From positions 1 to 64,000 of the forward strand of contig NZ_PCDP01000003.1 of NCBI RefSeq assembly GCF_003240585.1: a stretch of 64,000 bases of DNA, written 5' to 3'. Position 1 is the stretch's first letter. Each line of letters opens with the position of its first letter. The stretch is from Arminella tubonensis. GTDB taxonomy: Bacteria > Pseudomonadota > Alphaproteobacteria > Rhizobiales > Rhizobiaceae. A program made the position numbers and the translations under genes. The notes under the pieces were generated by a model, which did not search any database, was not told the DNA's origin, and saw only the letters and a program-made list of their open reading frames with translations. This document shows, piece after piece, positions 8,684 to 17,276 of the stretch.

Positions 8684-9607
8684 CTAGAAGAACAGCGACA
8701 TGACGATATCCTGATCGAAGTCGCCGAAACCCTTGCCGAAGATATTCAGGCCACCGGGATTGCCGGCGCGCTCGTCGATGCCGATGCGAAAGCGGATCGA
8801 ATGGTGGTCCTGCAGCCCGAGCGAAGCGATCGTCTGCGTCGACACCATGCCGCCGTCGATCCAGGTTCCCTGGTGATCGATCGTCCAGGTCTTGAGCTTG
8901 CCGTATTGCGATCCGCTGAGCTTCCACCAGCTTGGGGAATACATCCCGCGCCGATCGCCGAAATCGCCGGGAGATGTCCAGTGGCCGGCCTTGGCGCCGT
9001 TGACCCAGATCGAGATGTCTGACGGCCAGTTGGCATTGGTCGCCGGTGTCTCGGAACTGAGCTCCGCAGAGAACTCAACCTTGCGGATCGGACGGCCGCT
9101 GACCTTGGCATTGTTCGGAAACTTATATTCGACATAGCCGCGCGTGAACCACAGAAGTGCTGCTTGCATGCGCTGCGGATCGAGAAAGACCTCCTGCACA
9201 TCGAGCATGCCGATGACGTTGTTGACAGAGCAGAGGCCGCAAGGCGGTCCGACCTCGAACTCGGTAAATAGTCCGATCGGCATGCTGACGGTAACGATAT
9301 CCTGCGACAGGCTGGTACTGCGATTGTCGAAGCGGATGAGGATCTCGCCGTAGACGCTGGAGCAGATCTTCTGGTTGCCCTTTGCTGCTTTCATCGTATG
9401 GGTCTCGATGAGGCCGGCCTTTTCCAGAGACTTTATATTGGTTGCCGCAGTCGATTGCGGGATCTTCATACGCGCGGCGATATCGTTGACGTTCAGGGGG
9501 CCTGCGGTGCGCAGAAGGTTGAGGATCTCGATACGCGTCACGGAACCGAGCGCCTGGACGATTTCCGCATCCTTGACCGGATCGACTGTTAAAAGCTTCG
9601 TCTCCAT
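8684..9607 (-). CDS. ArsR-type winged-helix regulator with C-terminal sensor domain
   Basis: A 307-residue regulator. Residues about 10-85 are a winged helix-turn-helix (EIVQALGSVTRIEILNLL, NDIAARMKIPQSTAATNIKSL, wing at AKGNQKICSSVYG). A linker holds a CxxC pair (GPPCGLCSV). Residues about 165-305 are rich in aromatic and Gly residues (NANWPSDISIWVNG, SPSWWKLSGSQYGK) and look like a beta-sandwich, perhaps binding sugar. Ordinary ArsR proteins are about 100 residues. It is the last gene after the arabinoside ABC importer on the same strand, beyond a strong hairpin, so it likely controls that locus. Confidence 0.75.
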   Translation of the reverse strand: METKLLTVDPVKDAEIVQALGSVTRIEILNLLRTAGPLNVNDIAARMKIPQSTAATNIKSLEKAGLIETHTMKAAKGNQKICSSVYGEILIRFDNRSTSLSQDIVTVSMPIGLFTEFEVGPPCGLCSVNNVIGMLDVQEVFLDPQRMQAALLWFTRGYVEYKFPNNAKVSGRPIRKVEFSAELSSETPATNANWPSDISIWVNGAKAGHWTSPGDFGDRRGMYSPSWWKLSGSQYGKLKTWTIDHQGTWIDGGMVSTQTIASLGLQDHHSIRFRIGIDERAGNPGGLNIFGKGFGDFDQDIVMSLFF

Positions 9608-9691
9608 GTCGAACCGTCATTTCCCCGGACCATTGCGGCTTCTTGGCTGATATCACGCCGACGCCCGGTTTTCCTACAATTTTAAAGGCTC

Positions 9692-9726
9692 CCGGCCCGC
9701 GACCAGGGAGAGAAGCCGCGGGCCGG
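9692..9726 (-). terminator. Hairpin terminator after the arabinoside ABC operon
   Basis: Perfect 10-bp G+C-rich arms CCGGCCCGCG / CGCGGGCCGG (9692-9701 and 9717-9726) around a 15-nt loop. Read leftward it follows the second permease stop by 20 bp and is followed by GAGCCTTTAAAATT, a modest T/A tail. It would separate the ABC genes from the ArsR-type regulator. Confidence 0.6.
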
Positions 9727-9746
9727 CAACGGGTGACGACGCCAGC

Positions 9747-10574
9747 TCATCCCTTGATGCCCGAGGAGAGCATAAGTGCCTGCGTCACCCGTTTCTGGAA
9801 CAGCAGATAGGCTATCGCGACCGGCATGGCCGCGAGGATCGCAACCGCCATATCGCGGGCATATTTGATGCCGAACGCATCGTCGACCTGGGTGATGCCA
9901 ACGGTCACCGTCATCGTGCTTTCAGAGTTGGAAATCAGGAACGGCCACATGAAGGCATTCCAGGCCATGATGTATGTAATGATCGCAAGCGCAGTGGTTA
10001 TCCCCCAGTTCAGCGGCAGATAGAGCCGGAACAGGATCTGGAATTCGCCGCAGCCATCGAGCTTTGCCGCTTCCCGCAACTCCTTGGGCACCGAATCGAA
10101 GAACTGCTTGTAGACAATGACGACGACGGGGACGATCAGTTGCGGCAGGATGATCCCACCCCAGCTATTGACCAGACCCAGCTGGTTCATCAGCACGAAC
10201 TGCGAAATGATCAGCGCCTGCGACGGAACCATGAAGCTTGCCAGGATCACGTAATAGAGTGCCTGCCGCCCGGGAAAAACGATCTGCGACAACGCGTAGG
10301 CGCACATCATGCTGATGAAGACGACAACCACGGTGATGCTGACCGAGGTCACCAGAGAGTTGACATACCATGTGCCCAGATTGGTCTGGAACACTGCGAA
10401 ATAATAGGCGGAGAAGTCAAACACCTTCGGAATGAAAGTCGTGGTCGTGATCACGTCCTGCTCAGGTTTCATCGAGGTGACGATGGCCCAATAGAGCGGG
10501 AATGCCCACAGGCAGGCTATGAACAGCGTTAGCGCCAGCAACAGCAAATTGCCGATCGAGCGTCCCGGCATCAC
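9747..10574 (-). CDS. Carbohydrate ABC importer permease, MalG/AraQ-like
   Basis: A 275-residue inner-membrane permease with six predicted membrane segments. It carries the cytoplasmic EAA loop that docks the ATPase (ELREAAKLDGCGEFQILFRLYLPL). The frame can start at GTG 10574, overlapping the TGA of the upstream permease by 4 bp, or at the ATG next to it. It is the second permease of the CUT1-type importer encoded with an arabinofuranosidase, so arabino-oligosaccharides are the likely cargo. Confidence 0.9.
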   Translation of the reverse strand: MMPGRSIGNLLLLALTLFIACLWAFPLYWAIVTSMKPEQDVITTTTFIPKVFDFSAYYFAVFQTNLGTWYVNSLVTSVSITVVVVFISMMCAYALSQIVFPGRQALYYVILASFMVPSQALIISQFVLMNQLGLVNSWGGIILPQLIVPVVVIVYKQFFDSVPKELREAAKLDGCGEFQILFRLYLPLNWGITTALAIITYIMAWNAFMWPFLISNSESTMTVTVGITQVDDAFGIKYARDMAVAILAAMPVAIAYLLFQKRVTQALMLSSGIKG

Positions 10575-11452
10575 CTGGCTCCCCTCACCCTTAGCAACTG
10601 ATACTGCAGCACCGAAACGACCACGATGATCGCGAACAGAACCACGGCGATCGCCGAGGCAAGGCCGCCATGATTCAATCCGAAGCCCTCGCGATAGACC
10701 AATTGCAGCAGGACATAGGTCGAATTGAACGGCCCGCCCTGCGTCAACAGATAGATCTGGTCGAAGATCTTCAGCTGCAGGATAAGCTGAAGCGTCAGCA
10801 CCAGACCGGTCACCGGCCAGATCAGCGGCCAGGTGATGCGCCGGAACGCCTGCAGACGCGTCGCGCCGTCGAGCGCCGCTGCCTCATAATAGTCCTGCGG
10901 GATATTTCGCAGACCGGCGATGAACAGCAGAAGATTGAAGCCGTTGGTCCACCAGACGGTGACGAGCGCGACCATCGGCATTGCCCATGTCGGGTCGTGA
11001 AAAACGCTGACGTGGTGTCCGGCGAAACGCTCGATAAGGTTCTGGCCGATACCGAACTGCTGGTCGAGCACCCATTTCCATATCTGCGTGACGACGGAAA
11101 CGGGCAGGATATAGGGCAGGAAGAAGAACACGAGAACCAGGCTCTGCAGCCAGCCTTTCAGCCGCACCACCATCAGCGCCAACCCAAGCCCGATCAGCGT
11201 ATTCGGGATGACCGTCAGAACGACAAAATAGCCGGTGTTCCAGACTGAGGTGAAAAACAGCTTCTGGGTCATCAGCTTGGCATAGTTGGCAAGGCCAACC
11301 CACTTGCCCTCCCCGATCAATGGCGCGTCGGTGAAGCTTAGCGCGAACATCTTGTAGACGGGATAGGCGAATACGACGACATAGATGATCAGGAAAGGTG
11401 CGATCATCAGGGTGACGGTAAGGGCCTTCTTTCGTCCTTCGCTTGCAAACAC
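10571..11452 (-). CDS. Carbohydrate ABC importer permease, MalF/AraP-like
   Basis: A 293-residue permease with six membrane segments and an EAA loop (YYEAAALDGATRLQAFRRITWPL). The start is GTG 11452 with an excellent GGAGGA seven bases upstream. It lies 72 bp after the binding-protein gene, separated by a hairpin, and overlaps the next permease by 4 bp. It is the first of the two permeases of the presumed arabinoside importer. Confidence 0.9.
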   Translation of the reverse strand: MFASEGRKKALTVTLMIAPFLIIYVVVFAYPVYKMFALSFTDAPLIGEGKWVGLANYAKLMTQKLFFTSVWNTGYFVVLTVIPNTLIGLGLALMVVRLKGWLQSLVLVFFFLPYILPVSVVTQIWKWVLDQQFGIGQNLIERFAGHHVSVFHDPTWAMPMVALVTVWWTNGFNLLLFIAGLRNIPQDYYEAAALDGATRLQAFRRITWPLIWPVTGLVLTLQLILQLKIFDQIYLLTQGGPFNSTYVLLQLVYREGFGLNHGGLASAIAVVLFAIIVVVSVLQYQLLRVRGAR

Positions 11453-11479
11453 GGCATATTCCTCCGGGCACTGGGTCAG

Positions 11480-11508
11480 CTAACCGGGGACGAATGCCCC
11501 CGGTTGGC
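11480..11508 (-). promoter_or_regulatory. Intercistronic hairpin between binding protein and permease genes
   Basis: Inverted repeat GCTAACCGGGG / CCCCGGTTGGC (11480-11489 core and 11498-11508, with G-U pairs at the base when transcribed leftward) and no U-tract. Such hairpins commonly stabilise the binding-protein end of ABC mRNAs and lower permease expression; that role is inferred. Confidence 0.45.
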
Positions 11509-11524
11509 TACGGCGACTTGGGGA

Positions 11525-12793
11525 TTACTTCTGGCTCTCGAGCTCTTCGCGCATCTGGTCGATCGCCTCCTTGGGATCGAGCTGGCCGTTGAGCGCTGGA
11601 ACGACGAAATTCTGCGTTGCCTCGTAAATCGGCCCGGCAACGCCGGCAAGCGGAGAGATCGGATCGTAGACGGCGGTATCGGCAAGCTTCGAATAGGTCG
11701 CGTTCGGCTGCAATGCCTTGAACTCGGCGCTGTCGGTGACCGGCTTGTAGGCCGGGATGTGGCCGGCGCCCGCCCAGGAAATGCTGTTCTTGTTCATCCA
11801 GGATATGATCTCGAGGACCGCTTTGACCTTTTCCTCGGAGATCGGCTTGACGGTGCTGTTCGGGATCGCGAAGGAATGCGAATCCGCCCACGTCGCCTGC
11901 TTGCCCATGAGGTTCGGAATTTCGATGGCACCCCATTTGAACCCGAGCTGGCCCTTTTTCTCAAGATCGATCATCGTCGGCACTTCCCAGACGCCGTTGA
12001 TGTGCATCGCGGCCTTGCCCGACGTGAACAGCGCAATCGATGCCTGATAGGAAATGAGCTTTGGCGAATAGCCGGACTGCACCCAGTTGGCCATTGTCTG
12101 CAACGCCTTGAGGCCGGTGTCGCCGGGCAGGATGCCGGTAGCGTCCATGAATTTTCCGCCCTGCTGGGCAATCAGCGTGTAGAACACCCGCCACATCGAG
12201 CCGCCTTCGTCGGTGTGCAGCGAAAGCGGATATTGCGCCTTGCCCTGCGCCTTCAGCTTGGCGAGCGCCGCGTTGAAATTGTCGAGCCCATCCAGGCCCT
12301 TCGGCAATCCATCATCGCCGAGCAGGCCCGCATCCTTCAGCATGTCCTTGTTGTAGTAGAGAACAATCGAATGAACGTCGAACGGGATGCCGTAGACCTT
12401 GCCGTCGGCGCTTGCCGAATTCCAGGCGGCATCGACATAGTTTTCCTTCGATATGCCGGCAGCCGCCAGCTCTTCCGGCGTGAACGGCCGCAATATCCCG
12501 GTCGGCATGGCCAGCGGATAGCGGGAAATGTGGTAGGTCATGACATCGGGCTGCTGCCCGACAGCTGTGGCGGTCTGAACCTTGGTGTAGAAAGGCACGC
12601 CCCATTCAAGCGTGGTCGCATTGATCTTGATATCGGGATGTGTCTCGTTGAATTTCTGGATCAGCGCCTTCATGCGGACACCGTCACCGCCACTTAGAAA
12701 GTCCCACCAGGTGATGTCCGTCTGGGCAAAAGCCGCCGATGTCGGCAGTATGGTCAAAGCGGCCGCCATGGCCAATTTCAACAATCGCTTCAC
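11525..12793 (-). CDS. Extracellular sugar-binding protein of ABC importer (family 1)
   Basis: A 422-residue periplasmic protein with a clear Sec signal (VKRLLKLAMAAALTIL, cleavage after SAAFA). The mature part starts QTDITWWDF and has the family 1 binding-protein layout (KFNETHPDIKIN, YGIPFDVHSIVLYYNKDML). I choose GTG 12793 rather than an ATG 12 codons upstream because GGAGGA sits at ideal distance and the signal peptide then begins with the basic KR. Between the ATPase gene (161 bp upstream) and the permeases, it gives specificity to the arabinoside importer. Confidence 0.9.
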   Translation of the reverse strand: MKRLLKLAMAAALTILPTSAAFAQTDITWWDFLSGGDGVRMKALIQKFNETHPDIKINATTLEWGVPFYTKVQTATAVGQQPDVMTYHISRYPLAMPTGILRPFTPEELAAAGISKENYVDAAWNSASADGKVYGIPFDVHSIVLYYNKDMLKDAGLLGDDGLPKGLDGLDNFNAALAKLKAQGKAQYPLSLHTDEGGSMWRVFYTLIAQQGGKFMDATGILPGDTGLKALQTMANWVQSGYSPKLISYQASIALFTSGKAAMHINGVWEVPTMIDLEKKGQLGFKWGAIEIPNLMGKQATWADSHSFAIPNSTVKPISEEKVKAVLEIISWMNKNSISWAGAGHIPAYKPVTDSAEFKALQPNATYSKLADTAVYDPISPLAGVAGPIYEATQNFVVPALNGQLDPKEAIDQMREELESQK

Positions 12794-12919
12794 GTCTGTC
12801 TCCTCCACGATACAGGGCATCATTGCCATATGAACCGGCCTGCTCCACCAAGCCGGGAAACCTTGCTATCGCCGTCACGCAAGAGCCGGCGCCAAATGCT
12901 GCTTCCAAAACAGTTTTTA

Positions 12920-12941
12920 CACGATATACACGGTATATACC
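12920..12941. promoter_or_regulatory. AT-rich repeated element upstream of the sugar-binding protein gene
   Basis: In the gap between the ATPase and the binding-protein gene the sequence contains GATATACACGGTATATACC. The last ten bases (GGTATATACC, 12932-12941) form a perfect palindrome, and a related GTATAT half lies 11 bp away on the leftward strand. It could be a promoter or a regulator site for the binding-protein gene. Weak evidence. Confidence 0.3.
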
Positions 12942-12954
12942 CGAATTTTAGATA

Positions 12955-14046
12955 TCATCTGACACGGCGGCCATCGTCCGCAAACAGCAGTACGTTCTCG
13001 GGCGATATATTGAGGAACACCGCTTCCTTCGGACGCGGACGGCGGTCGCCACGGCACTCGACGGTCATCTCGGTTCCCGTATTGGTCACCCCGTGCATGT
13101 AGGCAATGCCGCCCAGCTCCTCGGTGAACTCGGCTCTCACCTCAAGCGCGATCGGCGCCTCCCGATCTCCGAGCGCAAGCTGTTCAGGCCTTACCCCGAC
13201 GAAGATTTTGGCGCCGGCCGTCGGCATGCCGTCGCGCAGTTCGACATTCATGGATTGGCCCGGCAGATCGTCGAGCGTGATCGTGGCGCGCGAACCGTCG
13301 ACGCTTGACACTTTTGCACTGAGGAAATTCATGCCCGGCGAACCGATGAAGCCGGCGACGAACATGTTGTCCGGATCGCGGTAGAGATCGAGCGGGGCGC
13401 CCGCCTGCTGGACCACGCCTGATTTCAGGACAATGATCTTGTCGGCAAGCGTCATCGCCTCCACCTGGTCATGCGTGACATAGACCATCGTCGCGCCGAT
13501 CTGGCGATGCAGTCTTGCGATCTCCATGCGCATTTTGACACGCAATTCCGCATCGAGATTCGATAGCGGCTCGTCGAAGAGAAAGACCTTCGGTTGGCGG
13601 ACGATCGCGCGGCCGATGGCCACTCGCTGGCGTTGCCCGCCGGACAATTGGCTCGGCTTGCTCTTCAGATATTCCGTCAGACGCAGGATCTCTGCTGCTG
13701 CGTTGACCCTTTCGGTGATCTCCGCTTTCGGCCGTCCGGCAACCGACAGGCTGAAGCCCATGTTCTCGAACACCGTCAGATGCGGATAGAGAGCGTAGGA
13801 CTGGAACACCATGGCGACGCCGCGCTTGGACGCCTGCGTGCGGGTGACATCGGCACCCTCGATCTCGATGCGGCCATCGGTCGTTTCCTCCAGCCCGGCG
13901 ATCATCCGCAGCAACGTCGACTTTCCGCAGCCCGAGGGGCCAACGAAAACCGCGAATTCCCCTTGAGCAATCTCGATATCGACGCCGTGTATGACCTTCA
14001 GCGAACCGAACGACTTGCTGACATTCGTCAGCTCTATTCCGGACAT
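12955..14046 (-). CDS. Sugar ABC importer ATPase, UgpC/MalK-like
   Basis: A 363-residue ATPase. It has Walker A GPSGCGKST, the Q-loop VFQSYALYPHLTV, signature LSGGQRQRVAIGRAI, Walker B VFLFDEPLSNLDAELR and the switch His in VYVTHDQVEAMT, followed by a C-terminal TOBE/MalK regulatory domain from about residue 235. It energises the arabinoside importer. The ATG has GGGAGG upstream. It lies between the arabinofuranosidase gene (83 bp) and the binding-protein gene. Confidence 0.95.
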   Translation of the reverse strand: MSGIELTNVSKSFGSLKVIHGVDIEIAQGEFAVFVGPSGCGKSTLLRMIAGLEETTDGRIEIEGADVTRTQASKRGVAMVFQSYALYPHLTVFENMGFSLSVAGRPKAEITERVNAAAEILRLTEYLKSKPSQLSGGQRQRVAIGRAIVRQPKVFLFDEPLSNLDAELRVKMRMEIARLHRQIGATMVYVTHDQVEAMTLADKIIVLKSGVVQQAGAPLDLYRDPDNMFVAGFIGSPGMNFLSAKVSSVDGSRATITLDDLPGQSMNVELRDGMPTAGAKIFVGVRPEQLALGDREAPIALEVRAEFTEELGGIAYMHGVTNTGTEMTVECRGDRRPRPKEAVFLNISPENVLLFADDGRRVR

Positions 14047-14129
14047 AGGCTAGATCCCTCCCGAGATAATTCCTCCAGAAAGCCCGGGCCGCGGCCTCCA
14101 CTGCCACTGCCCGACCCCTATACGTCGTC

Positions 14130-15650
14130 TCAGGCCATCGACACGGAGAGAAGAATGAAATGGTAGGATTTTGGCGCAAGAGCCCCGACCAGGTTGCCGT
14201 CGTCATCGATCTGCAAACCTGAGCCCTTGCGCGGCTGCACCCGGTTCTGATTGTCGACGGTATTGCCGGCGCGCAGATCGTCCTCTGCCATCATGGTGTG
14301 CTCCTTGATCGTGACGCCTGAAAAGCCCTGCAGCGCAAGGTTCAGGTCAAGCGACTGATCAAGACTGCGGTTGAGCGCGAAGACCGCGATGCTCTTCCCG
14401 CCTTCGTGCAGGACCGCGGAAATATCCAGATAGGGAACGTCCTGCGCCACCTCGCAATTGTAGGTAGGACCCGATGTCGCGACGTTCAACGCGGTACCGC
14501 GGCCGTATTTCGAGGCAAATTGCAGGGGATAGTAGATTGTCTGGCGCCAGGCCGGGCCATCGGTGCGGGTCAGGATTGGCGCGATCACGTTGACGAGCTG
14601 CGCCATGCAGGCAATCTTGACGCGGTCCGAGCGGCGGATGAACACGTTGAGCAGCGATGCCACAAACAGCGCATCCTCGAGATTGTAGACCTCCTCGAGC
14701 AGGGCCGGCGCTTCCGGCCAGTTCCAGCTGGCAATACGCTCACCGTCTTCCTTGCGGTCGTGATACCAGACGTTCCACTCGTCGAAGCAGATCTTCACGT
14801 CCCTGTTCGAGCGCTTCTTCGCCTTGATGTAATCGATGACGCCGCCGATGGTGACGATATAGCGATCGAGATCGATCGCCTTGGCAAAGTAATTCAGCGT
14901 GTCGTTCTCTTCATTGCCGAAATATTTGTGCAGCGAAATATAGTCGACGCTGTCATAGGCCTGATCGAGAACCGTCGCTTCCCATTCGGGATAGCTCTTC
15001 ATCTTGTCGTTCGATGAACCGCAGGCGACCGTCTCCAGCGTCTTGTCGAAATATTTGAATGCCTTGCTGACTTCGTTTGCCAGATGGCCGTATTCGGCAG
15101 CACTCTTGTGCCCGACCTGCCAGGGTCCGTCGAGCTCGTTGCCCAGGCACCAGATGCGGACATTGTGCGGATCCTTGTAGCCATGCTTGGCGCGCAGATC
15201 GCTCCAATAGGTGCCGCCGGGATGGTTGCAATATTCAAGGAAATTGCGCGCGTCATCGAGCCCGCGGGAGCCAAGGTTCATCGCCAGCATCATCTCGGTA
15301 TTGGCAAGCTTGGCCCAATCGGAAAATTCGTTGACACCGACCTGGTTGGTCTCGCGGGTGCGCCAGGCGAGATCGAGGCGGACGGGGCGCTCTTCGCGCG
15401 GGCCGATACCGTCTTCCCAGCGGTAGGCCGAGACGAAGTTGCCGCCGGGGTAGCGGACGATCGGCATGTCCAGATCTCTCACATAGTCAAGAACGTCGCG
15501 GCGGAACCCGTTCTCATCCGCACTGCTGTGGCCGGGCTCGTAAATGCCGCTGTAGACCGCGCGCCCCATGTGCTCGAGAAAGGATCCGTAGACGCGCTTG
15601 TCGACCGTGGAAACGGTAAAGTCCTTGTTGATGACTGCCTTAGCCTGCAT
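14130..15650 (-). CDS. abfA: Alpha-N-arabinofuranosidase, GH51
   Basis: A 506-residue intracellular glycoside hydrolase with no signal peptide. It releases terminal alpha-L-arabinofuranose from arabinoxylan- or arabinan-derived oligosaccharides. The GH51 catalytic pair is visible: Glu172 in CLGNELDGPW (acid/base) and Glu291 in CFDEWNVWYH (nucleophile). The N-terminal GSFLEHMGRAVYSGIYEPG and RYPGGNFVSAYRWEDGIGP blocks are diagnostic. A C-terminal beta-sandwich follows from about residue 385. The ATG has GAGGAAA upstream. It heads the importer operon, so imported arabino-oligosaccharides are probably cut in the cytoplasm. Confidence 0.95.
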   Translation of the reverse strand: MQAKAVINKDFTVSTVDKRVYGSFLEHMGRAVYSGIYEPGHSSADENGFRRDVLDYVRDLDMPIVRYPGGNFVSAYRWEDGIGPREERPVRLDLAWRTRETNQVGVNEFSDWAKLANTEMMLAMNLGSRGLDDARNFLEYCNHPGGTYWSDLRAKHGYKDPHNVRIWCLGNELDGPWQVGHKSAAEYGHLANEVSKAFKYFDKTLETVACGSSNDKMKSYPEWEATVLDQAYDSVDYISLHKYFGNEENDTLNYFAKAIDLDRYIVTIGGVIDYIKAKKRSNRDVKICFDEWNVWYHDRKEDGERIASWNWPEAPALLEEVYNLEDALFVASLLNVFIRRSDRVKIACMAQLVNVIAPILTRTDGPAWRQTIYYPLQFASKYGRGTALNVATSGPTYNCEVAQDVPYLDISAVLHEGGKSIAVFALNRSLDQSLDLNLALQGFSGVTIKEHTMMAEDDLRAGNTVDNQNRVQPRKGSGLQIDDDGNLVGALAPKSYHFILLSVSMA

Positions 15651-15786
15651 CGGGTTTCCTCGTTTTATTGATGTTGCTTTTTTTCGAAGCTATGATGAAG
15701 GCATATTCATTGCAAGTTTTTTGTTTTATATCATTTTTTCGGATACGATTAAGCAAAGCTCGACCTTAGCACCGAACGGTTCATCA

Positions 15787-16023
15787 TCAGTCGCTGATTT
15801 TTCCCTTGAGCGCTTCTCGCAATGCATCGTTCAGCCGATCCTGCCAGCCGGCACCATCCTGCTGAAAATACTCAAGTACGGCTCTGTCGATCTTTAGCGA
15901 AACCAGCTCTTTGGCGCTTGGCAGGGCGCGTTCGACTGCCGGTGCCGGTGCCTTTTTAGCTGGCTTGAAAAGCGCTTCGGCCGCATCCATCGGGTTTATC
16001 GGTCGGCGTGGGGGATTTGCCAT
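15787..16023 (-). CDS. BrnA-like antitoxin-family protein (orphan)
   Basis: A 78-residue protein. The N-terminal half is Ala/Pro/Lys-rich and looks disordered. The C-terminal part (VSLKIDRAVLEYFQQDGAGW, then QDRLNDALREAL) matches the ribbon-helix-helix region of BrnA antitoxins: a beta strand with K-I-D, a helix ending in a G-x-G-x-Q turn, and a second helix. BrnA normally pairs with a BrnT RNase toxin encoded just upstream, but no BrnT-like frame is present here. It may therefore be a stand-alone DNA-binding protein. It lies 136 bp upstream of abfA on the same strand. Confidence 0.65.
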   Translation of the reverse strand: MANPPRRPINPMDAAEALFKPAKKAPAPAVERALPSAKELVSLKIDRAVLEYFQQDGAGWQDRLNDALREALKGKISD

Positions 16024-16139
16024 CGTGTCATTATCCTTTCGGCCCGCATCATCGCGTGATGACGCCGAGCTTTCCTGTCGCTTGTAATGGAGTGTCCAAC
16101 TTCGACGGATTGGTCAATATCCGCCGATCAAGCAGGCGT

Positions 16140-17108
16140 TCAGGCCTGCTCGGATTCGCTTGTCTCTGCGATGCGCGACGCCTCGTCTTTCACCCTCTTC
16201 GGCGCCCGGCCGAGAATCTGTCTGGCACCCTTGGCCGAGAACGGTTGCGCAAGCTGTGCGAGGAACCCCTTTGCCACGCGGCCGCTGATGCCGATATCGA
16301 CTGATGATGGACGTGGCGGGTTGAAATAGGTCCCGAAAACCTGGTCCCAAAGCACAAGGTTCTCCCCATAGTTGGTATTTCCCTCGGCCAGCAGTCTCGA
16401 GTGATGCCAGCGATGCAGGCGCGGGGTGCTCAAAATCCAGTCCAATGGCCCGGTCCGGACATTGAGATTGCAATGGGTCAGAACGCCGATGAATGCGGTC
16501 ACGGCGCCGATCCACAGAAAGACTGGCAATGGTGCGCCCAGCAAGTAGAGCGGTATTTGGCTGAGAACGATCTTGAAGAGCGAATCGACGAAATGGAACC
16601 GTCCAGTGTTGACGACCCAAAGGCGTTCGACGCTATGGTGCAAGGCGTGAAACCGCCAAAGCGAGAGATTCTCGTGAGCGAGGCGATGGGCAACATAAAG
16701 CCCGAGTTCGGCAATGATAAGCCCGAGGATTGCCTGCGCAAAAAGCGGCCACTGATCGGGCCAGAAAGACCTATGCGCGGTAAACAAGGGCAGTGCCACT
16801 GTGGCGACAGCCATGGGGAAGGAGGTCCCGATGGCGGCGGCGATCTGAACCGTACCCTTGTTCAGGAGCGTATGAGCGAAATCGTTGAAGGTTTCCCCGT
16901 CGTGCGACAGCCATGTCTGCTCATAAGGCATGATTCGCTCGGATATGCCGATGAGGATCACGATGGAGAGATAGTTCACATTGAACCAAAAGAGCGGCCA
17001 ATGCGCCTGGAATGCGAAATAGGCACCCGCCAGGCCGCCAGCGAAGAAGGCTGGCCATAAGAGGCAGGAGACGATTGTATAAAGACGCCCACCATTGGGT
17101 CTAGCCAT
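16140..17108 (-). CDS. Sterol desaturase/fatty acid hydroxylase superfamily membrane protein
   Basis: A 322-residue membrane protein with several hydrophobic segments at residues about 12-130. It contains the eight-His di-iron motif set of the superfamily: HRLAH, HALHH and HRWHH, plus a His in LTHCNLNV. Members hydroxylate or desaturate lipids with O2. The C-terminal tail of about 50 residues is soluble and basic. Substrate unknown; in rhizobia candidates include membrane fatty acids, hopanoids or ornithine lipids. It stands alone upstream of the BrnA-like gene. Confidence 0.85.
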   Translation of the reverse strand: MARPNGGRLYTIVSCLLWPAFFAGGLAGAYFAFQAHWPLFWFNVNYLSIVILIGISERIMPYEQTWLSHDGETFNDFAHTLLNKGTVQIAAAIGTSFPMAVATVALPLFTAHRSFWPDQWPLFAQAILGLIIAELGLYVAHRLAHENLSLWRFHALHHSVERLWVVNTGRFHFVDSLFKIVLSQIPLYLLGAPLPVFLWIGAVTAFIGVLTHCNLNVRTGPLDWILSTPRLHRWHHSRLLAEGNTNYGENLVLWDQVFGTYFNPPRPSSVDIGISGRVAKGFLAQLAQPFSAKGARQILGRAPKRVKDEASRIAETSESEQA

Positions 17109-17276
17109 GCCGTGATCCTCAGCGTCGCGAAGAAATTGCCGCTCTCGGGCAAATAGCGCCGAGCGTCACGACGAACTATCTACCTCGACGGACCCCATCA
17201 TTCCAAGCCCTCTGGCTAAACAACAGCATTAAAACCACAAGACATCTTCAGTGACCTGATAGGCACACCACGTCGT

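Noticed and set aside
11504-12697. 397-codon rightward open frame opposite the arabinoside-binding protein
   Set aside because: Shadow of a gene with a signal peptide and good ribosome site.
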